NCBI GenBank assembly: GCA_003533545.1
Contig: DQEK01000332.1
Coordinates: forward strand, 1-8,284
Reading direction: 5' to 3'
DNA: 8,284 nt
Source of the DNA: Acidobacteriota bacterium
Lineage (GTDB): Bacteria > Acidobacteriota > Vicinamibacteria > Vicinamibacterales > UBA8438
Under the pieces are notes generated by a model. It had not been told where the DNA came from. It searched no databases and saw nothing but the letters and a program-made list of their open reading frames with translations. Position numbers and translations under genes: made by a program. Of this stretch, positions 1 through 6,452 are shown piece after piece. The stretch's first letter is position 1, and every line of letters begins with the position of its first letter.

Positions 1-864
1 GCGCTCTATCTTGATGCCACTTTGGCGTTGAATCCGGACACAGGTGAGTTAGTTTGGCACTTTCAGCACCAGGCCAACGGGCAGTGGGACCTCGACTGGG
101 CGTTCGAGCGGCAAGTTGTGGAACTCTCGGTTGACGGAGAGACCAAGCGGCTTGTGGTTACCACCGGCAAGCAGGCGATTTTTGACCGACTCGAAGCCGA
201 GACCGGGAGCTATGTCTCCTCAATCGACCTCGGCTTACAGAATTTGGTGACCGCCATTGATCCGGAAACTGGCGCCAAGACGACCGACCCGGCACTGCTG
301 CCTGGGGATGGTGAGACAAAGATGGTTTGCCCGCACGTTAGCGGCGGTCGGGGCTGGATGCCCACCTCCTACGACAAACGTTCAAAGGTCGTCTATGTAC
401 CGATCGTTGAAGCTTGCATGGACCTGGTCCCGGTTCCCGACGGTGAGCGAGGAAGCCTCTCGAGCGGTGTTCGGTGGACCGTCAGACCGAGGCCAGAGAG
501 CGATGGCAACTACGGACGGCTAGAGGCGGTGAATCTGGAGACGAGCGAAACGACCTGGGTCGCGCGCCAACGGGCGCCGCAGACAACAGGCACGTTAGCC
601 ACAGCGGGAGGGTTGGTGTTTGCGGGCTCGCTCGACCGGCGCATTGCCGCCTATGACTCGGATTCCGGTGAACGACTTTGGCAGACTAGGCTGAACGAGG
701 TGCCGAGTTCGGCTCCGGTCAGTTACGGCGTCGATGGCCGGCAGTACCTGGCGGTGATCGTCGGAAGTGGCGGCTACCAATCGGGTAGCTACAACGTGAT
801 GGTCCCCGAGATCAGGAATCCGCCAGACCGCGGCGCCGCGCTCTGGGTGTTCACGCTGAAGTAA
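1..864 (+). CDS. PQQ-dependent (quinoprotein) dehydrogenase, C-terminal part, 5' truncated
   Basis: The frame is open from base 1 to the TAA at 862-864, giving 287 visible residues, so the N-terminal half lies outside the window. It resembles the C-terminal half of quinoprotein alcohol/glucose dehydrogenases, periplasmic eight-bladed propellers that oxidise alcohols or sugars with pyrroloquinoline quinone. Visible marks are AL-PDTGELVWHFQ, then QWDLDW, where Asp30 of the fragment matches the catalytic Asp of the methanol/ethanol dehydrogenase EWDY motif. TTGKQ follows, with Lys where methanol dehydrogenase has the PQQ-contacting Arg. Next come CPHVSGGRGWMPTSYD (from residue 110), an EACMD segment, and the last blades (GGLVFAGSLDRRIAAYD, GERLWQ). 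There is no CxxCH haem motif at the C-terminus, so electrons must pass to a separate acceptor. The class is clear; the substrate is not determined. The stop lies 3 bp from the stop of the convergent minus-strand gene. Confidence 0.93.
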   Translation, partial: ALYLDATLALNPDTGELVWHFQHQANGQWDLDWAFERQVVELSVDGETKRLVVTTGKQAIFDRLEAETGSYVSSIDLGLQNLVTAIDPETGAKTTDPALLPGDGETKMVCPHVSGGRGWMPTSYDKRSKVVYVPIVEACMDLVPVPDGERGSLSSGVRWTVRPRPESDGNYGRLEAVNLETSETTWVARQRAPQTTGTLATAGGLVFAGSLDRRIAAYDSDSGERLWQTRLNEVPSSAPVSYGVDGRQYLAVIVGSGGYQSGSYNVMVPEIRNPPDRGAALWVFTLK

Positions 865-867
865 CTC

Positions 868-1845
868 TTATGGTTGGGCCGCCTGCCGTTCCAGTGCCCG
901 TGCGCCCCTAAGTAGGTTCTCCATCCCGTAATTCCGTTCGTGGCATGCGTACTCGTAGACAAGGCCATCGGTTTTCGGTAAGTCGAGGGCGGCGGTCCAG
1001 GGACGTTCCCAAGTGGTCGGGTCCTCAAAGGTGACCTCATAGCGGAGAATGTTCGCTTCCGGACGCGAGAAACGTTCGATGAGCGTCAGGTTCTCGCCAG
1101 ACCCGCGCCAAGGGGCCTGCCCGGAAAAGTCGGTGGTTCTGACGACCAGTGTGTCGCCTTCCCAGTGGCCAAACGACCGGCCGAGCCATTGCCGCGGCCC
1201 CTGGCTTGAGGATGATGAGCCGTTGAGTGGAATGATGCGCATCTCATGGACCATTTCAAGCAGGATCGCGACGTGGTCTTCGCTCTGAAAAATCTGAAAG
1301 TTGTTGTTGTACACACCGCCTAAGCGCACCGTTCCTCGGGACAGGCAGCGCTCCCAGAGACCCCGGTCTTCTGGATTCTCTGAGTTCTGGCGTGGTGATG
1401 CGCTGGCTCTCCGCGCGGCGGTGCGGGCCTCTGCCTCCGCAGTTCTGTTTGGAACCCTGCCGTCAGGAGGGTCGATGATCAGTGCTGTCCTGCCGTCGGA
1501 TAAGCCCCGGTCCCACCAAAACTGGTTGTAGGCCAGACCCACATCTCGTTCGGCGCTCAATTCACCCCGGCGCTCAGAGGTGGCGAAGGTCGTTGCGTTG
1601 ATGTTGGCTTCGGCGACCTCCTCGGCGGTTAAAAATTCACGTCCTTCGTAGCGAGTTGGTCGTTCGAGTGGCGTCGCCGTCCCATGGTCCCAGACACCTT
1701 GGAGGTCAGGGACCCCCCACAACATGCGGGGTGCGGGCGACCCGTCTGGCGCTCGGCCAGCGGAGGCAGGTTGGGCCTGTGCGGTCGACGCCAGACAGAC
1801 GAATGCAAATACCGTCGGGAGGACGGAGTGTGTGAAGTGATTCAT
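868..1845 (-). CDS. Secreted protein of unknown function with PDLQGVW motif
   Basis: This 325-residue protein is read from the ATG at 1845-1843, which has an AGGGA ribosome site 4 bases upstream. A GTG at 1857 in the same frame would add four residues but would place that site inside the gene. A Sec signal peptide (residues 1-24, ending AQA) is followed by a low-complexity linker and W-G-V-PDLQGVW at 43-52. I recognise this layout from a large family of uncharacterised exported proteins common in Acidobacteria and some Proteobacteria: PDLQG(I/V)W, then L-ERP, EMRIIPLNG, GHWEGDTLVV-TTDF, ENL-LIERF, LRYEVTFEDP and YEYACHERNY (Cys301, His302 near the end). No enzymatic domain can be named. The family often sits beside secreted oxidoreductases, as here. 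It is convergent with the PQQ dehydrogenase and divergent from the creatininase-like gene. Existence is certain; function is unknown. Confidence 0.88.
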   Translation of the reverse strand: MNHFTHSVLPTVFAFVCLASTAQAQPASAGRAPDGSPAPRMLWGVPDLQGVWDHGTATPLERPTRYEGREFLTAEEVAEANINATTFATSERRGELSAERDVGLAYNQFWWDRGLSDGRTALIIDPPDGRVPNRTAEAEARTAARRASASPRQNSENPEDRGLWERCLSRGTVRLGGVYNNNFQIFQSEDHVAILLEMVHEMRIIPLNGSSSSSQGPRQWLGRSFGHWEGDTLVVRTTDFSGQAPWRGSGENLTLIERFSRPEANILRYEVTFEDPTTWERPWTAALDLPKTDGLVYEYACHERNYGMENLLRGARALERQAAQP

Positions 1846-1908
1846 CGGTTCCCTCACTGATCGATCGAGTCACCCTTGAATACGAAGCAGCATAGCGGTA
1901 CGGCGAAC

Positions 1909-1914
1909 AGTATA
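1909..1914 (-). promoter_or_regulatory. Possible -10 element for the minus-strand secreted protein
   Basis: The minus strand reads TATACT here, five of six bases of the sigma-70 -10 consensus, 63 bases upstream of the ATG at 1845. No good -35 box lies at the usual distance. The GTGACC direct repeats (1928-1945) cover that place, which would fit activator-dependent transcription. This is weak evidence from a six-base match. Confidence 0.28.
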
Positions 1915-1958
1915 CGCTTACGGTTGGGTGACCGCACACGTGACCTGAGCCTGCGAGA

Positions 1959-1988
1959 TTGGGGCGGAATGGTCCTCTCCGGTAGGAT
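1959..1988 (+). promoter_or_regulatory. Possible sigma-70 promoter for the creatininase-like gene
   Basis: TTGGGG (1959-1964), an 18-bp spacer and TAGGAT (1983-1988) give a modest -35/-10 pair. Transcription would start near 1995, inside the GTGAC-N6-GTCAC inverted repeat (1991-2006), a typical place for a repressor operator. Each box matches only partly (3/6 and 4/6), so the call is tentative. Confidence 0.25.
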
Positions 1989-2067
1989 TAGTGACACCGC
2001 CGTCACGGTATCCGGTAAACCGGGGCACTGAGAAGAGGCTTACCGGGAAGGAAGTCATGAGGCCCGT

Positions 2068-2862
2068 ATGCGAATCGGCGAGGGACTGATCGTCATCTTG
2101 CTGGCGGGAGTCTGGGTATCCGCACAGACTCAAGACACCGTGTTTCTTGAAGAACTGACCTGGACCGAGGTTCGGGATGCGGTTGCTGCGGGAACCACGA
2201 CCGTCATCATTCCCACTGGAGGCACTGAGCAGAATGGCCCCCATATGGTACTGGGGAAGCACAATTATCTCGTCAGGTATAAGGCTGGCGAAGTGGCCGT
2301 TCGCTTGGGTAATACATTGGTCGCCCCTGTGGTGGCCTATGTGCCGGAAGGGGACCTGGACCCACCAACCTCGCACATGCGCTTCCCTGGCACGATCACA
2401 ACCCCGCCCGAGGTGTTCGCGCAGGTGCTCGAGTACGCCGCACGGAGTTTTCAGCTGCATGGATTCGTCGACATTGCGTTGCTTGGCGACAGTGGCGGCA
2501 ATCAGGCGTCTCAGGCTGCGGTGGCTGAGCGACTCAACCGGGAGTGGGCCGATACGCCGGTTCGGGTGCACCACCTGACCGACTATTACCCGGGTGACGG
2601 TGACGCATGGCTGGTTGCGCAAGGGGAGCGGGTGGAGGATGTCGGCTCCCACGCCGGTATGCATGACACCGCGAGTTTCCTGTTTCTCGATCCGTCGAAG
2701 CTCAGGCTTGAGAGGATGGAGCGTGGGACAGGACCAACCGGGAATGGTGTGGTGGGCGACCCGAGTCGTTCAACGGCGGAATATGGTGAGCAGATTCTCG
2801 AGATGCAGATCGCGGCCGCCGTTCGACAGATCGAGCGCTTACGAGAGAGCAGCCGCAGGTAG
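2068..2862 (+). CDS. Exported creatininase-superfamily protein with altered metal site
   Basis: This 264-residue protein starts at ATG 2068, with GAGG (2059-2062) five bases upstream. Residues 1-19/20 form a Sec signal peptide (GLIVILLAGVWVSAQ), so it acts outside the cytoplasm, unlike classical creatinine amidohydrolase. The superfamily fold is marked by IIPTGGTEQNGPHMVLGKHN (47-66), which aligns with the usual GS-EQHGPHLPLGTD; by LLGDSGGNQ (138-146), aligning with NGHGGN; and by GSHAGMHDTA (193-202), aligning with HAG-xx-ETS. Known members bind two metals through Glu, His, Asp, His and a further acidic residue. Here Glu54 is kept, but the others align with Asn56, His65 and Ser142, and the ETS glutamate is Asp200. 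YVPEGDLDPPTSHMRFPGT (91-109) is highly ordered and may be active-site lining. I recall similar exported forms in Acidobacteria-like genomes. Substrate is unknown; cyclic amide hydrolysis is only a family-based guess. Confidence 0.88.
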   Translation: MRIGEGLIVILLAGVWVSAQTQDTVFLEELTWTEVRDAVAAGTTTVIIPTGGTEQNGPHMVLGKHNYLVRYKAGEVAVRLGNTLVAPVVAYVPEGDLDPPTSHMRFPGTITTPPEVFAQVLEYAARSFQLHGFVDIALLGDSGGNQASQAAVAERLNREWADTPVRVHHLTDYYPGDGDAWLVAQGERVEDVGSHAGMHDTASFLFLDPSKLRLERMERGTGPTGNGVVGDPSRSTAEYGEQILEMQIAAAVRQIERLRESSRR

Positions 2863-2977
2863 AGTGCAACAGCACTTCCGTTAGACTGCGGTCACGACGG
2901 ACTTTGGAGGCGTAGTGTCGGTCGTGCGATGAACGGCCGGACGGAGACGGGGGCCCGGAGAGACCTTTGGGGGGAGC
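2863..2977 (+). other. 115-bp spacer between the creatininase-like gene and the haem/propeller gene
   Basis: A small hairpin AGTGC-aaca-GCACT (2863-2876) follows the stop codon directly, with only TT after it, so it is at best a weak terminator. The rest is G-rich. GGGGGGAG (2969-2976) ends one base before the next ATG, an unusually close ribosome site. No convincing promoter is seen, so the two genes may be co-transcribed. Confidence 0.4.
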
Positions 2978-5146
2978 ATGACACACCGCACATGGGTCGG
3001 TCTGTTAGGTGTCGGGGCGAGTGTTCTACTGGCGACGTCGTTAATCGCACGGCAGTCTGGGGTTGACGAGGGGAACTTACGAGGCGCGGTACGCAGTCCG
3101 CTAGGGCCGGAGGCGGGCGTGTGGGTAATCGCAGAGACCGATGCTTTCGACACGCGTTTTCGCAAGATCGTGGTCACAGACGACGAGGGAAAATTCTTGG
3201 TGCCCGATTTACCGGCCGCGTCGTATCAGGTTTGGGTGCGCGGGTACGGCCTGGTCGATTCGGCGCCGGTGACGGCCGAACCTGGGCAAAGGGTGAATCT
3301 CGATGCGGTTCCGGCTGGGTCTCCGCAAGAAGCGGCGGCGGTCTATCCGGCCAACTACTGGTATTCGTTACTCGAACCACCAGGCCCAGACGAGTTTCCT
3401 GGCACCGGGCCCGAAGGCAACGGCATCTCCCCGAGGTTGCAGAGTCAGGCGGCCTGGGTCGACAACGCCAAGCAGGGCTGTCAGCTCTGTCACCAGATGG
3501 GGAACCGGTTTACCTTCGACACGAGTCACCTCACGCAGTTCGATTCAACGATTGATGCCTGGGACCACCGTGTGGCGTTCGGGCAACGCGGATCACAAAT
3601 GAGCGGCGCGCTGAACCGGTTCGGCCGCCAACGCGGTCTTGAGATGTTTGCTGACTGGAGCGACCGCATTGCAGCTGGCGAAGTGCCGGTCACACCGCCT
3701 CGCCCGCAAGGGGTCGAACGGAACTTAGTGTTGACGATGTGGGATTGGGCGGGCGAGACCTCGTACGTGCACGATGAGGTGACGACTGACAAGCGGGATC
3801 CAACCGTCAACGCCAATGGTCTCGTCTACGGTGTCTCAATCAGCAACGACAAATTGGTGATCACCGACACGGTACGGCATCGGTCAATGGAGTTGGACGT
3901 GCCACTTCGGGAACCGAGGGAGATGGTCCCGTCGATGTTTCCGACCGAATCGGGGTTCGAACCGTCACCGTCTTGGGGTGACGACATCATCTTCGACGCG
4001 CCGGCAAACCCGCATAACCCGATGCTTGATGCCAGAGGCCGCGTCTGGCTGACGTCTACGGTGCGTCGTCGCGACAATCCTGGGTGGTGCAAGGAGGGGT
4101 CGTCCCATGCTTCAGCTAGCTATTTTCCGATCGACCGAAGCGGACGCCAGATTTCGGCGTACGACCCTGCCCGCCAGAATTGGTTGCTGATCGATAGTTG
4201 TTACGCTACTCATCACTTGCAGTTCGGCGAGGATGTCAACGACACGCTTTGGTTCAGTGGCGACGCAAACGTCGTGGGGTGGCTCGACACACAACTGTAC
4301 GACCGGACTGGTGACGAACGAGCTTCGCAGGGGTGGTGTCCCACTGTCATCGACACGAATGGGGATGGGAGGATCAACAAACCGTGGAACGAACCCGGTG
4401 AACCTGTTGACCCAACCCGAGACACCCGGACGGTGGGGTTTGCCTACGGCGTCATTGTCAATCCACTCGATGACTCGGCCTGGATTGCTAGAACAGGTCC
4501 GTTTCCTGGGCGACTCGTGAGACTTGACCGGGGCGAGAATCCACCTGAATCCTGTGTGGCCGAAGTCTACGAACCCCCTTCCATTGAGAATCCGGCGGTG
4601 GATCGGGCCCAAACAGGGCACGCCCCGCGCGGGGTCGACGTCGATCGCCACGGTGTCATTTGGACCGCACTCTCCGGGAGCGGACACATCGCGAGCTTCG
4701 ACCGTAGCAAGTGCCACGTGTTGAATGGGCCCGAGGCAACGGGGCAGCACTGTCCGGAGGGCTGGACCCTTTATCCAACACCTGGACCCCAGATGAAGGG
4801 GGTCACTGCCCCGGGTAGCGCTGATTACCACTACTACAACTGGGTGGACCAGTTCGATACGCTCGGGCTTGGACCGAATGTTCCGATGGCGCCAGGTTCT
4901 GGCTCAGATTCGCTGCTCGCGTTATTACCGGAGACCAAGGAGTGGGTGGTGCTCCGTGTCCCCTATCCGCTTGGGTTCTTTGCGCGAGGACTGGATGGTC
5001 GCATCGATGACCCCGAGGCGGGGTGGAAGGGTCGAGGGCTGTGGGCCAACTATGGGTCGAACTTAAACTGGCACATTGAGGGGGGAAAGGGGATGCGCAG
5101 TTCCGTTATCCATTTCCAACTGCGGCCACACCCACTCGCCGAGTAG
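2978..5146 (+). CDS. Secreted multidomain protein: carboxypeptidase-regulatory-like domain, c-type haem site, beta-propeller
   Basis: This 722-residue protein starts at ATG 2978; no other in-frame start precedes the signal peptide (about 1-26, ending IARQ). Residues ~30-110 form a carboxypeptidase-regulatory-like beta-sandwich (GAVRSP-GPEAGVWVIAE, VVTDDEGKFLVPDLP, YQVWVRGYGLVDS). A linker follows (YPANYWYSLLEPP, EFPGTGPEGNG), then a haem-c site, Cys168-Q-L-Cys171-His172. Met208 is one possible second axial ligand, by inference only. From ~240 the chain is rich in Trp, Asp and His and looks like a propeller related to NHL/streptogramin-lyase folds: PMLDARGRVWLTS (~348), HHLQFGED-NDTLWFSG (~412), GFAYGVIVNP-DDSAWIA (~487) and APRGVDVDRHGVIWTALS (549). 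DTNGDGRIN (459-467) is an EF-hand/dockerin-like calcium loop. I recognise this order as an uncharacterised bacterial family of about 700 residues. A periplasmic electron-transfer or sensing role beside the dehydrogenases is inferred. Confidence 0.9.
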   Translation: MTHRTWVGLLGVGASVLLATSLIARQSGVDEGNLRGAVRSPLGPEAGVWVIAETDAFDTRFRKIVVTDDEGKFLVPDLPAASYQVWVRGYGLVDSAPVTAEPGQRVNLDAVPAGSPQEAAAVYPANYWYSLLEPPGPDEFPGTGPEGNGISPRLQSQAAWVDNAKQGCQLCHQMGNRFTFDTSHLTQFDSTIDAWDHRVAFGQRGSQMSGALNRFGRQRGLEMFADWSDRIAAGEVPVTPPRPQGVERNLVLTMWDWAGETSYVHDEVTTDKRDPTVNANGLVYGVSISNDKLVITDTVRHRSMELDVPLREPREMVPSMFPTESGFEPSPSWGDDIIFDAPANPHNPMLDARGRVWLTSTVRRRDNPGWCKEGSSHASASYFPIDRSGRQISAYDPARQNWLLIDSCYATHHLQFGEDVNDTLWFSGDANVVGWLDTQLYDRTGDERASQGWCPTVIDTNGDGRINKPWNEPGEPVDPTRDTRTVGFAYGVIVNPLDDSAWIARTGPFPGRLVRLDRGENPPESCVAEVYEPPSIENPAVDRAQTGHAPRGVDVDRHGVIWTALSGSGHIASFDRSKCHVLNGPEATGQHCPEGWTLYPTPGPQMKGVTAPGSADYHYYNWVDQFDTLGLGPNVPMAPGSGSDSLLALLPETKEWVVLRVPYPLGFFARGLDGRIDDPEAGWKGRGLWANYGSNLNWHIEGGKGMRSSVIHFQLRPHPLAE

Positions 5147-5198
5147 GACCCCCACGCGGCGAGTGCCAGACCGAGATGGGCCTCGACCATACGCTCGT

Positions 5199-5217
5199 CA
5201 CACCCCGCACGGGTGTG
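5199..5217 (+). terminator. Candidate Rho-independent terminator after the propeller gene
   Basis: CACACCC (5199-5205), the loop CGCAC and GGGTGTG (5211-5217) form a perfect 7-bp stem, followed by the T-rich but interrupted tract TTCTTGGTTCTGG. It begins 53 bases after the stop at 5146. The stem is short and there is no continuous T run, so confidence is moderate. Confidence 0.5.
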
Positions 5218-5247
5218 TTCTTGGTTCTGGCTTGTTCGACCGAGTGT

Positions 5248-5263
5248 CGCTATACCGCTATAC
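5248..5263. repeat. Tandem 8-bp repeat CGCTATAC x2
   Basis: The unit CGCTATAC occurs twice head to tail. Each copy holds a TATAC core resembling a -10 box, but no -35 element is well placed. It could be a regulator site or chance; no function is claimed. Confidence 0.5.
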
Positions 5264-5337
5264 CTCGTTCGCATCCAGAGTCCGGCGGGGTCTTTTCCTG
5301 GACGCTGAACCGGTCTCAGACTGGCGCAGTTCGCCTG

Positions 5338-5346
5338 CGATAACAT
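5338..5346 (+). promoter_or_regulatory. Possible -10 element immediately before the HupE-like start
   Basis: TGC then GATAAC (5338-5343), overlapping TAACAT (5341-5346), resembles a -10 or extended -10 box ending 8-11 bases before ATG 5355. Transcription would then start within a few bases of the start codon. This fits the lack of any Shine-Dalgarno sequence and suggests a leaderless or near-leaderless mRNA. No good -35 box is seen. Confidence 0.25.
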
Positions 5347-5354
5347 TAAGTGCC

Positions 5355-6452
5355 ATGAACCGGTTAGTACGGGTTGTTGGGTTGCTCAGCGGTTTGATCG
5401 CTGCCTTCGGAGCGGTCAGGTCCGCCTCCGCTCACCCGGCGCCATTCAGTTTCGTGGATATTCGCATTCAATCGACGACACTCCAGTTCGAGGCCGTCGT
5501 CCACGCCTTCGACGTGGCGTATGAGTTGGGCATCCAACCACCCGACCGGGTGATGAATCCGGGTGGTCTCGGGACGCGGGGCGCGCGTCTGGCAGAGTTG
5601 CTGCGCGAGCGGCTTCGGGTCACGGTCGACGGTGACTTGCTGGGCATTGAGAGTTGGTCTGATCCCGAACTGTTGCCAGAACGGCAGGCAGTCAGTCTAC
5701 GTGCGCGAGTCCAACTCGAGCGCGGTCCGGGGGTCGTAGATGTCTCAGCCACGCTGTTTCCGTACGACCAGGCGCACCAGACCTTCCTTAATTTCTATGA
5801 TGAGGGCGAACTCACGTCACAGGCGATTCTTGGCGGCGACGATACGAGCTTCGAATACTTCGTCGGTAGTCGACAGGGGACAGTTGCCGTCATTGAAAAG
5901 TTCGTGCCGCAGGGTTTCCGTCACATCCTGATAGGCCCAGACCATCTCTTGTTTTTGGTTGGGCTTCTTCTGTTGGGGGGATCAGTGAGGCGGCTGTTAC
6001 TGGTTGTTACCGCCTTCACCGTTGCCCACAGTGTGACGCTGGCACTCGCGGTGCTTGGTTTTGTGTCACCGCCGGGTAACGTGGTCGAACCGATTATCGC
6101 GCTTAGCATCGTTTACGTTGGTGCCGATAATCTCTTAGTTAGGACTGGGCGCGACATGCGTGTCTGGATTGCCTTGGTGTTTGGATTGATTCACGGGTTT
6201 GGGTTTGCGAGTGTGCTACGCGAGATGGGGCTGCCGAGTGGGGCACTTGGGTGGTCATTGTTCTCGTTTAATCTCGGAGTGGAAATCGGCCAGGTTGCTA
6301 TCGCGGTGGTTGTCGCATCGGCGCTGATAGCACTGCGGCGGCGTAGTGAAGCAGTCGGTCGGTGGGTGGCGGTCGTCGGGTCCATCGTAGTGATAGCTGT
6401 TGGTACATTTTGGTTCGTTCAGCGGGTCTTCTTTGCGGGAGGGATAGCATGA
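5355..6452 (+). CDS. HupE/UreJ-family membrane protein (HupE_UreJ_2 type), putative nickel/cobalt permease
   Basis: This 365-residue protein is read from ATG 5355. The frame runs open further upstream, but only this start gives a clean signal peptide (1-26, SASA cut before His27). Residues 27 to ~185 form a predicted extracytoplasmic domain opening with HPAPFSFVDI. About six membrane segments follow, with conserved polar motifs: G-FRHILIGPDHLLFL (His190, Asp196, His197), FTVAHSVTLALA (His225), ALSIVYVGADNL, FGLIHGFGFASVL (His280) and FNLGVEIGQ (Glu310). These match the HupE/UreJ group, whose better-known members are linked to nickel or cobalt uptake. His-x5-Asp-His in the first segment recalls the related metal-site signature of nickel/cobalt transporters. 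No hydrogenase or urease genes are nearby. Its stop overlaps the next start (ATGA), so it is co-translated with an exported metallohydrolase. Metal supply to that enzyme is an attractive but unproven role. Confidence 0.88.
   Translation: MNRLVRVVGLLSGLIAAFGAVRSASAHPAPFSFVDIRIQSTTLQFEAVVHAFDVAYELGIQPPDRVMNPGGLGTRGARLAELLRERLRVTVDGDLLGIESWSDPELLPERQAVSLRARVQLERGPGVVDVSATLFPYDQAHQTFLNFYDEGELTSQAILGGDDTSFEYFVGSRQGTVAVIEKFVPQGFRHILIGPDHLLFLVGLLLLGGSVRRLLLVVTAFTVAHSVTLALAVLGFVSPPGNVVEPIIALSIVYVGADNLLVRTGRDMRVWIALVFGLIHGFGFASVLREMGLPSGALGWSLFSFNLGVEIGQVAIAVVVASALIALRRRSEAVGRWVAVVGSIVVIAVGTFWFVQRVFFAGGIA

Larger units (their letters stand above)
1846..2067. promoter_or_regulatory. Divergent intergenic control region with repeated GTGAC/GTCAC half-sites
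   Basis: This 222-bp spacer lies between two divergent start codons and should hold both promoters. Seen in the sequence: the pentamer GTGAC or its complement GTCAC occurs five times, at 1869-1873 (GTCAC), 1928-1932, 1940-1944, 1991-1995 and 2002-2006 (GTCAC). The copies at 1928 and 1940 extend to GTGACC and are exactly 12 bp apart in direct repeat. Those at 1991 and 2002 form the inverted repeat GTGAC-N6-GTCAC. A second short palindrome, CCGGT-AA-ACCGG, lies at 2012-2023. I infer a shared operator region, but no regulator is visible in the window and I cannot assign a known factor. Confidence 0.45.
5147..5354. other. 208-bp spacer upstream of the HupE-like gene
   Basis: No gene is seen. It contains a terminator-like hairpin (5199-5217), a tandem 8-bp repeat (5248-5263) and a -10-like element next to the following start codon. 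It marks the break between the creatininase/propeller unit and the HupE/metallohydrolase unit. Confidence 0.6.

Noticed and set aside
829..840. Perfect 12-bp palindrome CGCGGCGCCGCG near the end of the PQQ dehydrogenase gene
   Set aside because: It lies inside coding sequence (codons for RGAA), has no T tract and would form only a 4-bp stem with a loop; in GC-rich DNA this is likely chance.
1918..2664. 248-codon open frame on the minus strand across the creatininase-like gene
   Set aside because: It overlaps a gene with clear family motifs, has no recognisable domain or signal, and its sequence has the composition of an antisense shadow in GC-rich DNA.
2863..2876. Terminator directly after the creatininase-like gene
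   Set aside because: The stem is only 5 bp and is followed by just two T residues; it is too weak to call as a terminator.
4112..4831. 239-codon open frame on the minus strand inside the propeller gene
   Set aside because: It lies wholly antisense to a well-supported coding region and shows no family motif; this is a typical high-GC shadow frame.
5076..5354. In-frame extension of the HupE-like gene upstream to an ATG at 5076
   Set aside because: It would overlap the propeller gene by about 70 bases, cross the hairpin at 5199-5217 and bury the signal peptide 93 residues inside the protein.
6362..6448. In-frame extension of the metallohydrolase upstream to an ATG at 6362
   Set aside because: It lies within the last membrane segment of the HupE-like gene and would hide the signal peptide; ATG 6449 has a strong ribosome site.
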